Assembly (NCBI GenBank): GCA_028277585.1
Contig: JANQFY010000340.1
Span: 1-63,395 of the forward strand
Source: Sedimentisphaerales bacterium
GTDB lineage: Bacteria; Planctomycetota; Phycisphaerae; Sedimentisphaerales; Anaerobacaceae
DNA: 63,395 nt
Reading direction: 5' to 3'
The notes beneath the pieces were generated by a model, which was not told the origin of the DNA, did not search any database, and saw only the letters and a list, made by a program, of their open reading frames with translations. Shown here piece by piece: positions 26,401 through 34,238 of this stretch. Positions within the stretch are counted from its first letter, which is position 1. Each line of letters begins with the position of its first letter. Position numbers and translations under genes: made by a program.

Positions 26401-28014
26401 TCACAGGGCAGATGTGCACGCATCCCAGTTATCTGACACGACGACCACCTGAGCGACACCATTTGCGTTCATCTCACATTCGATACTCGCACCCAAATCG
26501 GTCATCTCAAGTTCATCAATTTCCATATCACCGGCAACCACTCCCCGTTTGTGAAACCGTTTGTCACGAGACACAAGTTGGTATCGCTTGTCATCCATTC
26601 TCTCGAAGGAGCCTATGATACCGAAGACACAATAGAGTACATGCTCTCCCAGACGAAGGAACATCCTAAGCACCACACCACCTGTCTCTCCGACGAGAAG
26701 GGGTTCATCACGAAAGAAAGCCACCGTCAACCCTTCTTCCGGGCCCTCGACCATACGGTAGAAGGTTCTGATTCCCTTCCCCAAGCGCCTGAGAGCATCT
26801 AGAGACAAGGAGATCTCGCGGTCGATATCGTACACTGTCGCCAATTGCAGCGCTTCCTGTACCATCTCCAACTCTGTCTTCGGAACGCGGAGGTCGCCAC
26901 AAGCTAGGCTTGCCTCCGGAAGAAAAGGTTGCCCGCCAACAGTGACGTCCATCAGGACACGCTTGGACAACTGACCGCCGAGAAGACATCGGAGTTTGAG
27001 GAAGTCCTTCAGCGCAACCAAGCTCACACGTTTCTGATCGACTCCAGGCAGGAACTTGAACTTGGCCATGCCTTTGAATGGTTCGAGCAAGATCTCAAAG
27101 AACTCTGTCTCAAGCCGGAATCTGATCCGCTCGCATGGTACGACTCGATTCATGGATGGATTGTGTATCTTGGCGGAGAACTCGGTCCAAGGCAATGACT
27201 TCCTCGCTCGGAAACGAACTGACCCTGCAAGTGTCGCAGGACCAAGGGACAACGTCGCTCCTTCTCCACACTGGCGAATCAGACAGTCGATTCCGAAACG
27301 GCTATCATATTCCGCAACAGACTCGACTTGCATGCTTTCTCTAAGGCCCAGAGACAGGTCACTCAGATCACCTAGAGGGTCATTCCCAGCGATCTGCACC
27401 GTGATGTACCCCGGCCCGTCTTCGTATCCCAGTGTTGCGAGGAGATTCCTCTTCCACTGCTGATACCTCTCAGATCCGTCTGGAACATGAGCTCTGATCG
27501 CTTCCTTCAAGGACTCACCGGTCGCAGTCCTCAGTCTTTGGGAATCCCCGTAGCTCAGCGAGAGACTCGGGTACCGGACATGGGTCCTCGGGGTAGCACC
27601 CAACGCTCGAAGTCTCTTCAAGGTCCGCCGAATGAGTTCTTCCCCTATGTGGATGAGGTAGGCGCGCTGCGGACTCTCCATGCCATCGAATTCGAGAGCG
27701 CAGATAAACGTGGGCATTGATGTCTTCGCGAGACGTTCGGCATTCCTGAGACTAATGCTCACCCTCTTCCGAGTTCTGTCAGAGGACTTCACCTGAACTC
27801 TGCATTCCAACGGAGATGGTGTTAAGTCGACCGGACGCTCCGAGGTATGCTCAACCGGGAATTCGACGAGATAGTCCCACCCAGTCATATCGGTCTTGCT
27901 CTTGTTGGCGACAATACCAACGGCGCCGCACCACAGTTCGAACTGATGCTCCCCCATTCGCCCTACATCGCGCAATGTCGGTCTCTCCGGTTTCATGTTC
28001 GTGCTCGCTTTCAT
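26401..28014 (-). CDS. large protein with N-terminal PD-(D/E)XK-like (DUF4365-type) domain
   Basis: The product has about 537 residues from ATG 28014; the frame stays open to 28128 but the added residues look non-coding. Residues about 15-120 fit a DUF4365/restriction-like nuclease core: RMGEHQFELWCGAVG (Glu), KTDMTGWDYLVEF (Asp) and ECRVQVKSSDRTRKRVSIS (QVK in place of ExK). The following 400 residues are unrecognised. Base composition is clearly lower in GC than the flanking genes, and the gene neighbours an HNH protein and a TA-like pair, so it is probably acquired. Defence or genome maintenance is a possible role, not shown. Confidence 0.6.
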   Translation of the reverse strand: MKASTNMKPERPTLRDVGRMGEHQFELWCGAVGIVANKSKTDMTGWDYLVEFPVEHTSERPVDLTPSPLECRVQVKSSDRTRKRVSISLRNAERLAKTSMPTFICALEFDGMESPQRAYLIHIGEELIRRTLKRLRALGATPRTHVRYPSLSLSYGDSQRLRTATGESLKEAIRAHVPDGSERYQQWKRNLLATLGYEDGPGYITVQIAGNDPLGDLSDLSLGLRESMQVESVAEYDSRFGIDCLIRQCGEGATLSLGPATLAGSVRFRARKSLPWTEFSAKIHNPSMNRVVPCERIRFRLETEFFEILLEPFKGMAKFKFLPGVDQKRVSLVALKDFLKLRCLLGGQLSKRVLMDVTVGGQPFLPEASLACGDLRVPKTELEMVQEALQLATVYDIDREISLSLDALRRLGKGIRTFYRMVEGPEEGLTVAFFRDEPLLVGETGGVVLRMFLRLGEHVLYCVFGIIGSFERMDDKRYQLVSRDKRFHKRGVVAGDMEIDELEMTDLGASIECEMNANGVAQVVVVSDNWDACTSAL

Positions 28015-28240
28015 ACTAAGCAGCCGAATTCCCCGCGTGTCCGCCGGCAGGCTATTCTTCCAGGGCGTGTCTCGGCCTCCTGATCGTCTCTCAAGCCTGA
28101 ACAGCAATTGTATACGCGATTCCCCCATCTAACAAGGGGAATGCGACGGGAAATGTGGGGCCCAGGGATGCCGAACAGGGCAAAGCCCGGACGGAGGAAT
28201 CTTGCCGAGGCTTGGGGGCGCCTTTCGTTCGGGGAGTAGA

Positions 28241-28270
28241 TCCCTCCGCTTCGGTCGGGATGACAGAGGG
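28241..28270. repeat. CTCCGCTTCGGTCGGGATGACA dispersed repeat
   Basis: This motif matches a type of intergenic repeat (..CCTCCGCTTCGGTCGG.. followed by GATGACA) that recurs in many bacterial genomes. Only one copy is in this window. Confidence 0.4.
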
Positions 28271-28456
28271 GAGTGGGCTCCAGAGAGGTTCGTGAGGTGT
28301 GCAGTGCGCGTCCTGGGGTGGGCCGGTGGATTTGGATTTTTTTTGGGAATCTCATATTTTTGATTGACACCTAACAGATTTTTGTTCATTATGTATTTAA
28401 CGTGTGGGCTTGGGGCCCATATGACGCGTGGGTTGAGAACCCACCCTACGGCGAGA

Positions 28457-28533
28457 CACAATACGCAATACGAAACGAGGCCGGAGGGTTTTGACACAAT
28501 ACGCACGACGCAATACGCAATACGAGATACGAG
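28457..28533. repeat. CAATACG short direct repeats
   Basis: Clusters of CAATACGCAATACGA occur twice (28459-28474 and 28511-28525), with ACACAATACG and AGATACGAGA variants between them. They lie directly before the ribosome binding site of the HNH gene. Confidence 0.6.
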
Positions 28534-28549
28534 ACTGGAGGAACGAGAC

Positions 28550-29314
28550 ATGGATTTTCGGATCGCGGCGATGACGAAGCGGTGTTGTCGGAACTGTGTT
28601 TATGCGACGCGGGTGGAGGGTCGGTGGCACCGGGTGATGATGCGGAAGTTCCCCGCTTTGGGGATGTGTTTCAACAGCGTCGAGGCGCCGGGTACGATGC
28701 GGGAGGTGTATATCGAGCGGGTCTGTGCGAACTTCCGGCGGCGGACCTGGCCCGTAGGCAAGCGGGAGGCGACGCCCGAGCCGCCCAACGACGCGATCCG
28801 CTACATCCCGCTAACGCATGGGCTGTACGCCATCGTGGACGCGGAGGACTACGAGGAGTTGAGCCAATACAAATGGGCCGCCCATTTCAATCAGCGTAGC
28901 AATATCATCTACGCGGCCCGGAGCGACTACGTCGTCGAGAACGGCAAACGGCGGCGCCGGACGGTGCTGATGCACCGCCAGATCATGAATCCGCCGGACG
29001 GGATGGTGGTCGATCACATCAACCACTTCGGCCTAAACAATCGCCGGTGCAACCTGCGGATCTGCACGCAAGCCCAGAACGTGCAGAACTGCCGGCCCCG
29101 CAAAGATGGCAAATCCCGCTTCATCGGCGTCTTCCCCAACCGGGGCAAATGGCAGGCGGCCATCACATGCAAGGGAGAGAGGTTCCACGTCGGTCTCTTC
29201 AAAGACGAGGTCGAAGCGGCCCGGGCCCGGGACGAGAAGGCGATCGAGCTGTTCGGTGCGTTCGCGCGGCTGAATTTCCCGCCGGAGGCGACGTCGGACG
29301 GGCCAACGGGCTAG
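28550..29314 (+). CDS. HNH endonuclease with AP2-type DNA-binding domain
   Basis: The product has 254 residues from ATG 28550, with CTGGAGG upstream; the upstream frame extension covers repeats and is rejected. Residues about 10-65 carry a Cys cluster (CCRNCVYA, GMCFNS, VCANF) that may bind zinc. The HNH part is LMHRQIMNPPDGMVVDHINHFGLNNRRCNLRICT. The C-terminus is an AP2 domain (SRFIGVFPNRGKWQAAITC, GLFKDEVEAARARDEKAIE). Proteins of this type are usually selfish homing-style genes. The stop shares bases with the stop of the opposing DUF2283 gene (CTAG). Confidence 0.85.
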   Translation: MDFRIAAMTKRCCRNCVYATRVEGRWHRVMMRKFPALGMCFNSVEAPGTMREVYIERVCANFRRRTWPVGKREATPEPPNDAIRYIPLTHGLYAIVDAEDYEELSQYKWAAHFNQRSNIIYAARSDYVVENGKRRRRTVLMHRQIMNPPDGMVVDHINHFGLNNRRCNLRICTQAQNVQNCRPRKDGKSRFIGVFPNRGKWQAAITCKGERFHVGLFKDEVEAARARDEKAIELFGAFARLNFPPEATSDGPTG

Positions 29315-29508
29315 CCGGCGGCGAGTTGGTAGGAGAACTCGGTGACGTTCATCTGCTGCTTGGCGTGCTCGACCGTCATGCTTACGAGGCGTCCCTCTTC
29401 GTCCATCTCGATCAGGACATTCTCACCCAGATCCTGCGTCCGGGCGATCTTGCGATCGCTGAAATTGACCAGCAGCGTATCGGTATCAGGAAAATATCTA
29501 ACGTTCAT
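29311..29508 (-). CDS. DUF2283 family protein, putative antitoxin
   Basis: The product has 65 residues, MNVRYFPDTDTLLVNFSDRK, then ENVLIEMDEEGRLVSMTVEHA, a compact beta-rich DUF2283 fold. It overlaps the upstream DUF4258-like gene by 11 bp, a common pairing thought to be a toxin-antitoxin module. It converges on the HNH gene with interlocked stop codons. Confidence 0.75.
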   Translation of the reverse strand: MNVRYFPDTDTLLVNFSDRKIARTQDLGENVLIEMDEEGRLVSMTVEHAKQQMNVTEFSYQLAAG

Positions 29509-29749
29509 CAGTCACCTCGCGAAACGAGCGGTCGAAAAACGCGTTATGGACAGTCTGCCTATCCTCGAGGAGAACGACACGAAGGTAACGGTCTCCGGCT
29601 TCGGCAATCTTCGCCCAGCACCTGACCCGCCCGTCGGTCTGTACGTGCTCCTCGACAGGGTGGGATACCGCATATTCAATCCACTCCAGGCGGATTGCCT
29701 TGCGATCGTCCCGATTTCGCATATGCAAGAAGTACTGTGTGAATTTCAC
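29498..29749 (-). CDS. DUF4258-like protein, putative toxin
   Basis: The product has 83 residues from GTG 29749 (VKFTQYFLHMRNRDDRKAI), chosen because family members start at this point; GGTGAAG lies just before it. The core is WIEYAVSHPVEEHVQTDGRVR, CWAKIAEAGDRYLRVVLLED and TVHNAFFDRSF. It is the first gene of a two-gene unit with DUF2283. The longer upstream frame runs through repeats and is rejected. Confidence 0.7.
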   Translation of the reverse strand: MKFTQYFLHMRNRDDRKAIRLEWIEYAVSHPVEEHVQTDGRVRCWAKIAEAGDRYLRVVLLEDRQTVHNAFFDRSFREVTDER

Positions 29750-29902
29750 ATCTTCACCAATGCCAGTATGCGCCAGAATGTCCCACGATGTCAAGGGCGG
29801 GCGGCATCGCGATGATGCGTTCGCGCTCTCGCAGCTCGTCGGGGCAGGTCCCCGGGGCCTGTTGCCCGTACGGTGGGCCGAATCGGCATTGGGATGCGGT
29901 GC

Positions 29903-29953
29903 GTAGGTCGTGCGTCCCCGCACGACACAGGCGAGCGGGGCCGCTCGCCCTAC
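29903..29953. mobile_element. 51-bp double-hairpin element with GTAGG...CCTAC ends
   Basis: GTAGG (29903-29907) is followed by hairpin TCGTGCG-TCCC-CGCACGA (29908-29925), a short spacer, hairpin GCGAGCGG-GG-CCGCTCGC (29931-29948) and CCTAC (29949-29953). The layout and edges match the longer element at 13132-13256. Confidence 0.65.
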
Positions 29954-29965
29954 CGGAATCGGGGG

Positions 29966-29994
29966 TTTCAATTTGGGGGGTTAGCGCGTATAAT
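29966..29994 (+). promoter_or_regulatory. promoter of the hisC-ruvA operon
   Basis: A perfect TATAAT (29989-29994) lies 17 bp behind TTTCAA (29966-29971), about 60 bp upstream of the hisC start. Confidence 0.55.
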
Positions 29995-30054
29995 TCGGGG
30001 TTTGGTGCGGCCGGGGGCCGATTTTGGGTGGCGTTTTGGGTTCAGGAACGAACG

Positions 30055-31095
30055 ATGGGTTACTTTCGTGACAACGTGGAACGGATGGCGGGTTATACGC
30101 CGGGCTTTCAGCCGAAGGCGACCGAGGTGGTCAAGCTCAATACCAACGAGAACCCGTATCCGCCCTCGCCGGCAGTGATGAAGACGCTGGCGAGCGTGGC
30201 GCCCGAGCAATTGCGGCGCTATCCGGACCCGGTGGGCCAGTCGTTCCGCCAAGCGGCCGCGCAGGTCAGCGGCGTCGCGCCCGAGAACATCATGTGCTGC
30301 AACGGGGGCGACGACCTGCTCTCGATCGCGATCCGCGCCTGTTGCGACAAGCAGCGGGCGTTGGCGTATCCGGTGCCCACCTATACGCTCTATCCGGTCC
30401 TGTCGAGCCTGGAGGACTGCAAGACGCTGGAGATCCCGTTCGCCGATGGGTACAGCCTGCCGACCGAGCTGGGCAAGACGGGTGCGGCACTGACGATCGT
30501 CTGCAATCCGAACGCGCCGACAGCGACGTGGATCGATATCGACGACCTGGCCGCTTTGGCTAACGAGCTTACCGGCGTACTGCTGATCGACGAGGCTTAT
30601 GTCGATTTCGCGGCCGACAGCGCGGTCCGCCTGGTCAAGGAACACGACAACGTCGTGTTGCTGCGCTCGATGAGCAAGGGCTATTCGCTGGCGGGGCTTC
30701 GGTTCGGCTACGCAATCGGCAGTGAGAACCTGATCGAAGGGTTTCTGAAGGTCAAGGACTCGTACAACGTCGATGCGTTGGCGATCGCACTGGCGACGGC
30801 CGCGATCGAGGACCAGGCGTACTTCCAGGCGAATGTCGCGCAGGTCATAGCCGACCGGGCGACCCTGACCGAGCAACTGAGGGCGCTGGGGTTGGAGGTC
30901 GCGGATAGCTGCACGAACTTCGTACTGGCCGGCGTTCCGAACGGCTCGGCCGAACTGGCGTACGAACAACTGGCGCAGCGTGACATCTACGTGCGTTACT
31001 TCAACGTCGACGGGCTCAGCGACAAGCTGCGCATCAGCGTGGGGACGGCCGAGCAGAATGGGAAGCTGCTGGCCGCGCTGCGCGAGATACTCTGA
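30055..31095 (+). CDS. hisC: histidinol-phosphate aminotransferase
   Basis: The product has 346 residues from ATG 30055, with AGGA upstream. Motifs are KLNTNENPYPPSP, NPNAPTATW, LIDEAYVDFA and the PLP lysine in LRSMSKGYSLAGLRFGYAIG. It transaminates imidazole-acetol phosphate to histidinol phosphate, using glutamate. It is the first gene of a six-gene unit with hisB 17 bp downstream. Confidence 0.96.
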   Translation: MGYFRDNVERMAGYTPGFQPKATEVVKLNTNENPYPPSPAVMKTLASVAPEQLRRYPDPVGQSFRQAAAQVSGVAPENIMCCNGGDDLLSIAIRACCDKQRALAYPVPTYTLYPVLSSLEDCKTLEIPFADGYSLPTELGKTGAALTIVCNPNAPTATWIDIDDLAALANELTGVLLIDEAYVDFAADSAVRLVKEHDNVVLLRSMSKGYSLAGLRFGYAIGSENLIEGFLKVKDSYNVDALAIALATAAIEDQAYFQANVAQVIADRATLTEQLRALGLEVADSCTNFVLAGVPNGSAELAYEQLAQRDIYVRYFNVDGLSDKLRISVGTAEQNGKLLAALREIL

Positions 31096-31112
31096 AAGAG
31101 GATATTGCCATC

Positions 31113-31697
31113 ATGGAACCGCGAACGACAGAACTGCATCGCAAGACCAACGAGACCGATATCACCTGCCGAATGAACCTCGACGGGACGGGCGGGTACG
31201 AGATCGATACGGGCGTCGGGTTTCTGGACCACATGCTGACGCACGTGAGCAAGCACAGCAAGATCGATCTGACGGTCAAGGCGACGGGCGATCTGCATAT
31301 CGACGCGCACCACACGGTCGAGGACGTGGGGCTGTGTCTGGGCGAGTGCCTGCTCAAGGCGCTGGGCGACAAGCGTGGGATCGCACGGTATGGGCACAGC
31401 TCGGTGCCGATGGAGGATGCACTGGCGAACGTGTCACTGGATCTGTCGGGTCGGCCGTTCTGCGTTTATAACGCGGCATACCGGACGGACAAGATCGGCG
31501 ATTTCGATGTCGAGTGTATCGAGGAGATGCTGCGGGCGCTGTCCAACGCGGGCAAGTTCAACCTGCATGTGAACGTTCCGTACGGCACGAACAGTCACCA
31601 TATCGCCGAGGGGATCTTCAAGGGGCTGGGCCAGGCGCTGGCGGCGGCGGTCAAGGTCGTCGGGTCGGACATTCCCAGCACGAAAGGGCAACTGTGA
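31113..31697 (+). CDS. hisB: imidazoleglycerol-phosphate dehydratase
   Basis: The product has 194 residues and is a monofunctional dehydratase (no phosphatase domain). Metal-binding and fold motifs are TGVGFLDHMLTH, DAHHTVEDVG, and the repeat-unit equivalent GTNSHHIAEGIFK near the end. It dehydrates imidazoleglycerol phosphate to imidazole-acetol phosphate, the substrate of HisC. The stop overlaps the ispF start (GTGA). Confidence 0.97.
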   Translation: MEPRTTELHRKTNETDITCRMNLDGTGGYEIDTGVGFLDHMLTHVSKHSKIDLTVKATGDLHIDAHHTVEDVGLCLGECLLKALGDKRGIARYGHSSVPMEDALANVSLDLSGRPFCVYNAAYRTDKIGDFDVECIEEMLRALSNAGKFNLHVNVPYGTNSHHIAEGIFKGLGQALAAAVKVVGSDIPSTKGQL

Positions 31698-32209
31698 TTG
31701 AGGAACCGAAACCGCCGGAGTACCGCGTCGGGATCGGCACGGATATTCATCGGCTCGTGGCGGACCGCCGGCTGATGCTGGGCGGGGTGTATATCCCCTT
31801 CCCGGCCGGGCTGCTGGGCCATAGCGATGGCGACGTCGCGCTGCACGCGGTGACCGACGCGCTGCTGGGAGCGGCCGGACTGGGTGACATCGGGACGCTG
31901 TTTCCCGATAACGACCCGCAGTGGAAGGACGCCGACAGCAAGGAGTTTCTGTACGCCGTCAAGGAACTGCTCGATAAGAAGGGCTGGGAGATCGTGAACG
32001 TTGATCTGACGATCCACACCGAGCAGCCCAAGCTCGGGCCGATCAAGGGGCAGATCCAGCGGTGTATCGCCGGGCTGCTCGCGATCGACTTCACGGCGGC
32101 CAACGTCAAGGCGAAAACGAACGAAGGAATGGGCGAGGTCGGGGCCGGCGAGGCGATGGCCGCGACCGCGATCGCCCTGCTGCGGAAGAAGTACAAGCGA
32201 ACCCTGTGA
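31694..32209 (+). CDS. ispF: 2-C-methyl-D-erythritol 2,4-cyclodiphosphate synthase
   Basis: The product has 171 residues from GTG 31694, overlapping the hisB stop by 4 bp. Motifs are RVGIGTDIHRL with the zinc-binding Asp and His, GLLGHSDGDVALHAVTDALLGA, and a C-terminal KTNEGMGEVG loop. It forms the cyclic diphosphate of the MEP isoprenoid pathway. The first ten residues (MIEEPKPPEY) are a short extension before the conserved core. Confidence 0.97.
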   Translation: MIEEPKPPEYRVGIGTDIHRLVADRRLMLGGVYIPFPAGLLGHSDGDVALHAVTDALLGAAGLGDIGTLFPDNDPQWKDADSKEFLYAVKELLDKKGWEIVNVDLTIHTEQPKLGPIKGQIQRCIAGLLAIDFTAANVKAKTNEGMGEVGAGEAMAATAIALLRKKYKRTL

Positions 32210-32237
32210 CGATAAGACAAGAGGCAAAGGCAGAGAT

Positions 32238-33716
32238 ATGGGATTGCATCTACACAACAGTCTGAGCCGAAGGAAAGAAGAGTTCAAGCCGCTGGAGGAG
32301 GGCCGCGTCGGCATCTACGTCTGCGGCCCGACTGTCTACGGACATTGCCACCTCGGACATGCCAAAAGCTACGTCAGCTTTGATGTGCTGGTGCGCTATC
32401 TGCGTTATCTGGGTTACACGGTCAGCTATGTCCAGAATATCACCGACGTCGGACATCTGACGGACGATGCAGACGAGGGCGAGGACAAGATCGCCAAGGC
32501 GGCGGTGAAGGCGCACAAGCATCCGATGGCGCTGGCGGAGATCTACACGCGCAGTTTCTTCGAAGACATGGACCAACTCAACTGCGTGCGGCCCGACATC
32601 AGCCCGCGGGCGAGCGGCCACATCATCGAGCAGATCGAACTGGTCAAGACGCTGGTCGAGAAGGGCTACGCCTACGAGGTCAACGGCTCGGTCTACTACG
32701 ACGTCGCCAAGTTCGCCGAGTACGGCAAGCTCTCCGGCCGCAACGTCGAGGAGATGGTCGCCGGCGCCCGCATCGAGCCGTCGCCCGACAAGCGGAACCC
32801 CGTCGACTTCGCGATCTGGAAGAAGGCCGAGCCCAACCACATCATGCAGTGGCCCAGCCCCTGGGGCATGGGCTACCCCGGCTGGCACCTCGAGTGCTCG
32901 GCCATGGCGACGAAGTACCTCGGCCAGACGATCGACATCCACGGCGGCGGACTCGAAAACCAGTTCCCCCACCACGAATGCGAGATCGCCCAGTCCGAAG
33001 CCGCCAACGGCGTCCCCTTCGTCCGCTTCTGGATCCACCATAACATGGTCACGGTCGACGGGCAAAAGATGGGCAAGAGTCTAAACAACTTCATCACGCT
33101 CAAGCAGGCCTTCGTCGGCGCCCACGAGCGACTGACCCGCCGCTACGAACCGCTGGCGGTCCGGCAGTTGATCCTCAATTCGCACTACCGCAGCCCGCTC
33201 GACTTCTCCGACGCCGCCCTGTTCGCGGCCAACAGTGGGTACCAGCGGATCACCGAGACGGTCAAGGCGCTCCGCAAGCATCTCAAGACCGCCCCGGAAG
33301 GCGCGGTTGATTCATCGGTCGCCGAGCAACTCGCGACCTTCAAGACGCGTTTCGAGGAGGCGATGAACGACGACCTCAACACGTCGGTCGCCCTGTCGGT
33401 CCTCTTCGATCTCGTCCGGGTCTCGAACACATTGATCGGCGAAGCGTCCACAACGCGTGAGACACTGGCCGCGGTGGACGAGCAGTTCACGCGGCTGGGT
33501 GGGGATGTGCTCGGTATCGTCCAGACCGAATACGCCGAGGAAGCCGGTGCTAACGACGAAGCCGTCGGCGCCCTGGTCGGCCTGCTGATCGAGCAGCGGG
33601 CCAACGCCCGCAAGGCCAAGGACTTCGCCACGGCCGATGCGGTCCGCGATAAGCTCGACGCGGCGGGCATCGTGCTGGAAGACAAGCCGGACGGCACCGA
33701 CTGGAGATGGAAATGA
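32238..33716 (+). CDS. cysS: cysteinyl-tRNA synthetase
   Basis: The product has 492 residues and is a class I synthetase. It has the zinc-site CGPTVY, the HIGH equivalent HLGH (residues 38-41), GWHLECSAM, DIHGGGLENQFPHHECEIAQ, and the KMSKS equivalent KMGKS. The C-terminal DALR-type helical domain ends with ARKAKDFATADAVRDKLDAAGI. It charges tRNA-Cys. ruvC overlaps its stop (ATGA). Confidence 0.98.
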   Translation: MGLHLHNSLSRRKEEFKPLEEGRVGIYVCGPTVYGHCHLGHAKSYVSFDVLVRYLRYLGYTVSYVQNITDVGHLTDDADEGEDKIAKAAVKAHKHPMALAEIYTRSFFEDMDQLNCVRPDISPRASGHIIEQIELVKTLVEKGYAYEVNGSVYYDVAKFAEYGKLSGRNVEEMVAGARIEPSPDKRNPVDFAIWKKAEPNHIMQWPSPWGMGYPGWHLECSAMATKYLGQTIDIHGGGLENQFPHHECEIAQSEAANGVPFVRFWIHHNMVTVDGQKMGKSLNNFITLKQAFVGAHERLTRRYEPLAVRQLILNSHYRSPLDFSDAALFAANSGYQRITETVKALRKHLKTAPEGAVDSSVAEQLATFKTRFEEAMNDDLNTSVALSVLFDLVRVSNTLIGEASTTRETLAAVDEQFTRLGGDVLGIVQTEYAEEAGANDEAVGALVGLLIEQRANARKAKDFATADAVRDKLDAAGIVLEDKPDGTDWRWK

Positions 33717-34198
33717 GAGTCCTGGGGATCGATCCCGGCCTGCAGGTCTGCGGCTACGCCTGCCTGGACAGCGAAGGCGACCTGGGCACGATCGTCGAGG
33801 CGGGTGTGCTCCGCACTGACGGCGAACTGCCCCTGGAGCGCCGTCTCAACCAGATCGCCGAGGACATCGAGACCCTGTTGACCCGCTTCGAGCCGGACGT
33901 GGTCGCCGTCGAGCAGTTGTACTCGCACTACGCCCACCCGCGCACCGCGATCCTGATGGGCCACGCGCGGGGCGTGATCCTGCAGAAGAGCGCCGCGGCC
34001 GGGGTCGCGGTCGAGAGCTTCAGCGCCACGCGCATCAAGAAGTCACTGACCGGCAGCGGCCGGGCCTCGAAGGAACAGATGCAACGAACGATGCAGACGA
34101 TCCTCGGCCTGCCCGAGCCGCCGCAACCGAACGACGTCGCCGACGCCATGGCCGCCGCCCTGTGCGGGGCTAATGCATTGTCGCGACAAGAGATATAG
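33713..34198 (+). CDS. ruvC: Holliday junction endonuclease RuvC
   Basis: The product has 161 residues from ATG 33713, overlapping the cysS stop by 4 bp; an ATG at 33707 is a close alternative. Catalytic acids are in VLGIDPGL (Asp), AVEQLYSH (Glu) and PNDVADAMAAAL (C-terminal Asp pair). It cuts Holliday junctions in partnership with RuvA, the next gene, and RuvB, which is not in this window. The stop codon lies at the edge of the palindromic repeat block. Confidence 0.96.
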   Translation: MRVLGIDPGLQVCGYACLDSEGDLGTIVEAGVLRTDGELPLERRLNQIAEDIETLLTRFEPDVVAVEQLYSHYAHPRTAILMGHARGVILQKSAAAGVAVESFSATRIKKSLTGSGRASKEQMQRTMQTILGLPEPPQPNDVADAMAAALCGANALSRQEI

Positions 34199-34234
34199 GT
34201 CCTATAGGACCTATGGGACCTATGGGACCTATAG
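34195..34234. repeat. GTCCTATAGGAC/GGACCTAT palindromic tandem repeat in the ruvC-ruvA gap
   Basis: GTCCTATAGGAC (34199-34210) is a perfect 12-bp palindrome followed by two CTATGGGAC units and CTATAG. It fills the whole gap between the ruvC stop and the ruvA start. The same units occur at 8778-8806. Confidence 0.8.
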
Positions 34235-34238
34235 CATT

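Larger units (their letters stand above)
28015..28549. other. repeat-rich intergenic region
   Basis: No gene is supported. It contains the widespread TCCCTCCGCTTCGGTCGGGA-type repeat (28241-28270), a paired hairpin with a CCTACG edge (28403-28452) and CAATACG repeats (28457-28533) running up to the HNH gene. The upstream extension of the minus-strand frame (28015-28128) is not favoured. Confidence 0.55.
29750..30054. other. intergenic region upstream of hisC
   Basis: No gene is visible. It holds GC-rich hairpins (29830-29880), the 51-bp double-hairpin element at 29903-29953 and the hisC promoter candidate at 29966-29994. Confidence 0.6.

Noticed and set aside
28015-28128. N-terminal extension of the nuclease-like protein to ATG 28128
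   Set aside because: The added 38 residues use atypical codons and there is no ribosome binding site; the DUF4365-like domain starts after Met 28014.
28457-28533. CAATACG cluster as a CRISPR array
   Set aside because: Units are short, irregular and adjacent without unique spacers of constant length, and there are no cas genes.
28364-28549. N-terminal extension of the HNH-AP2 protein
   Set aside because: The extension would translate hairpin and CAATACG repeats, while ATG 28550 has a strong GGAGG site.
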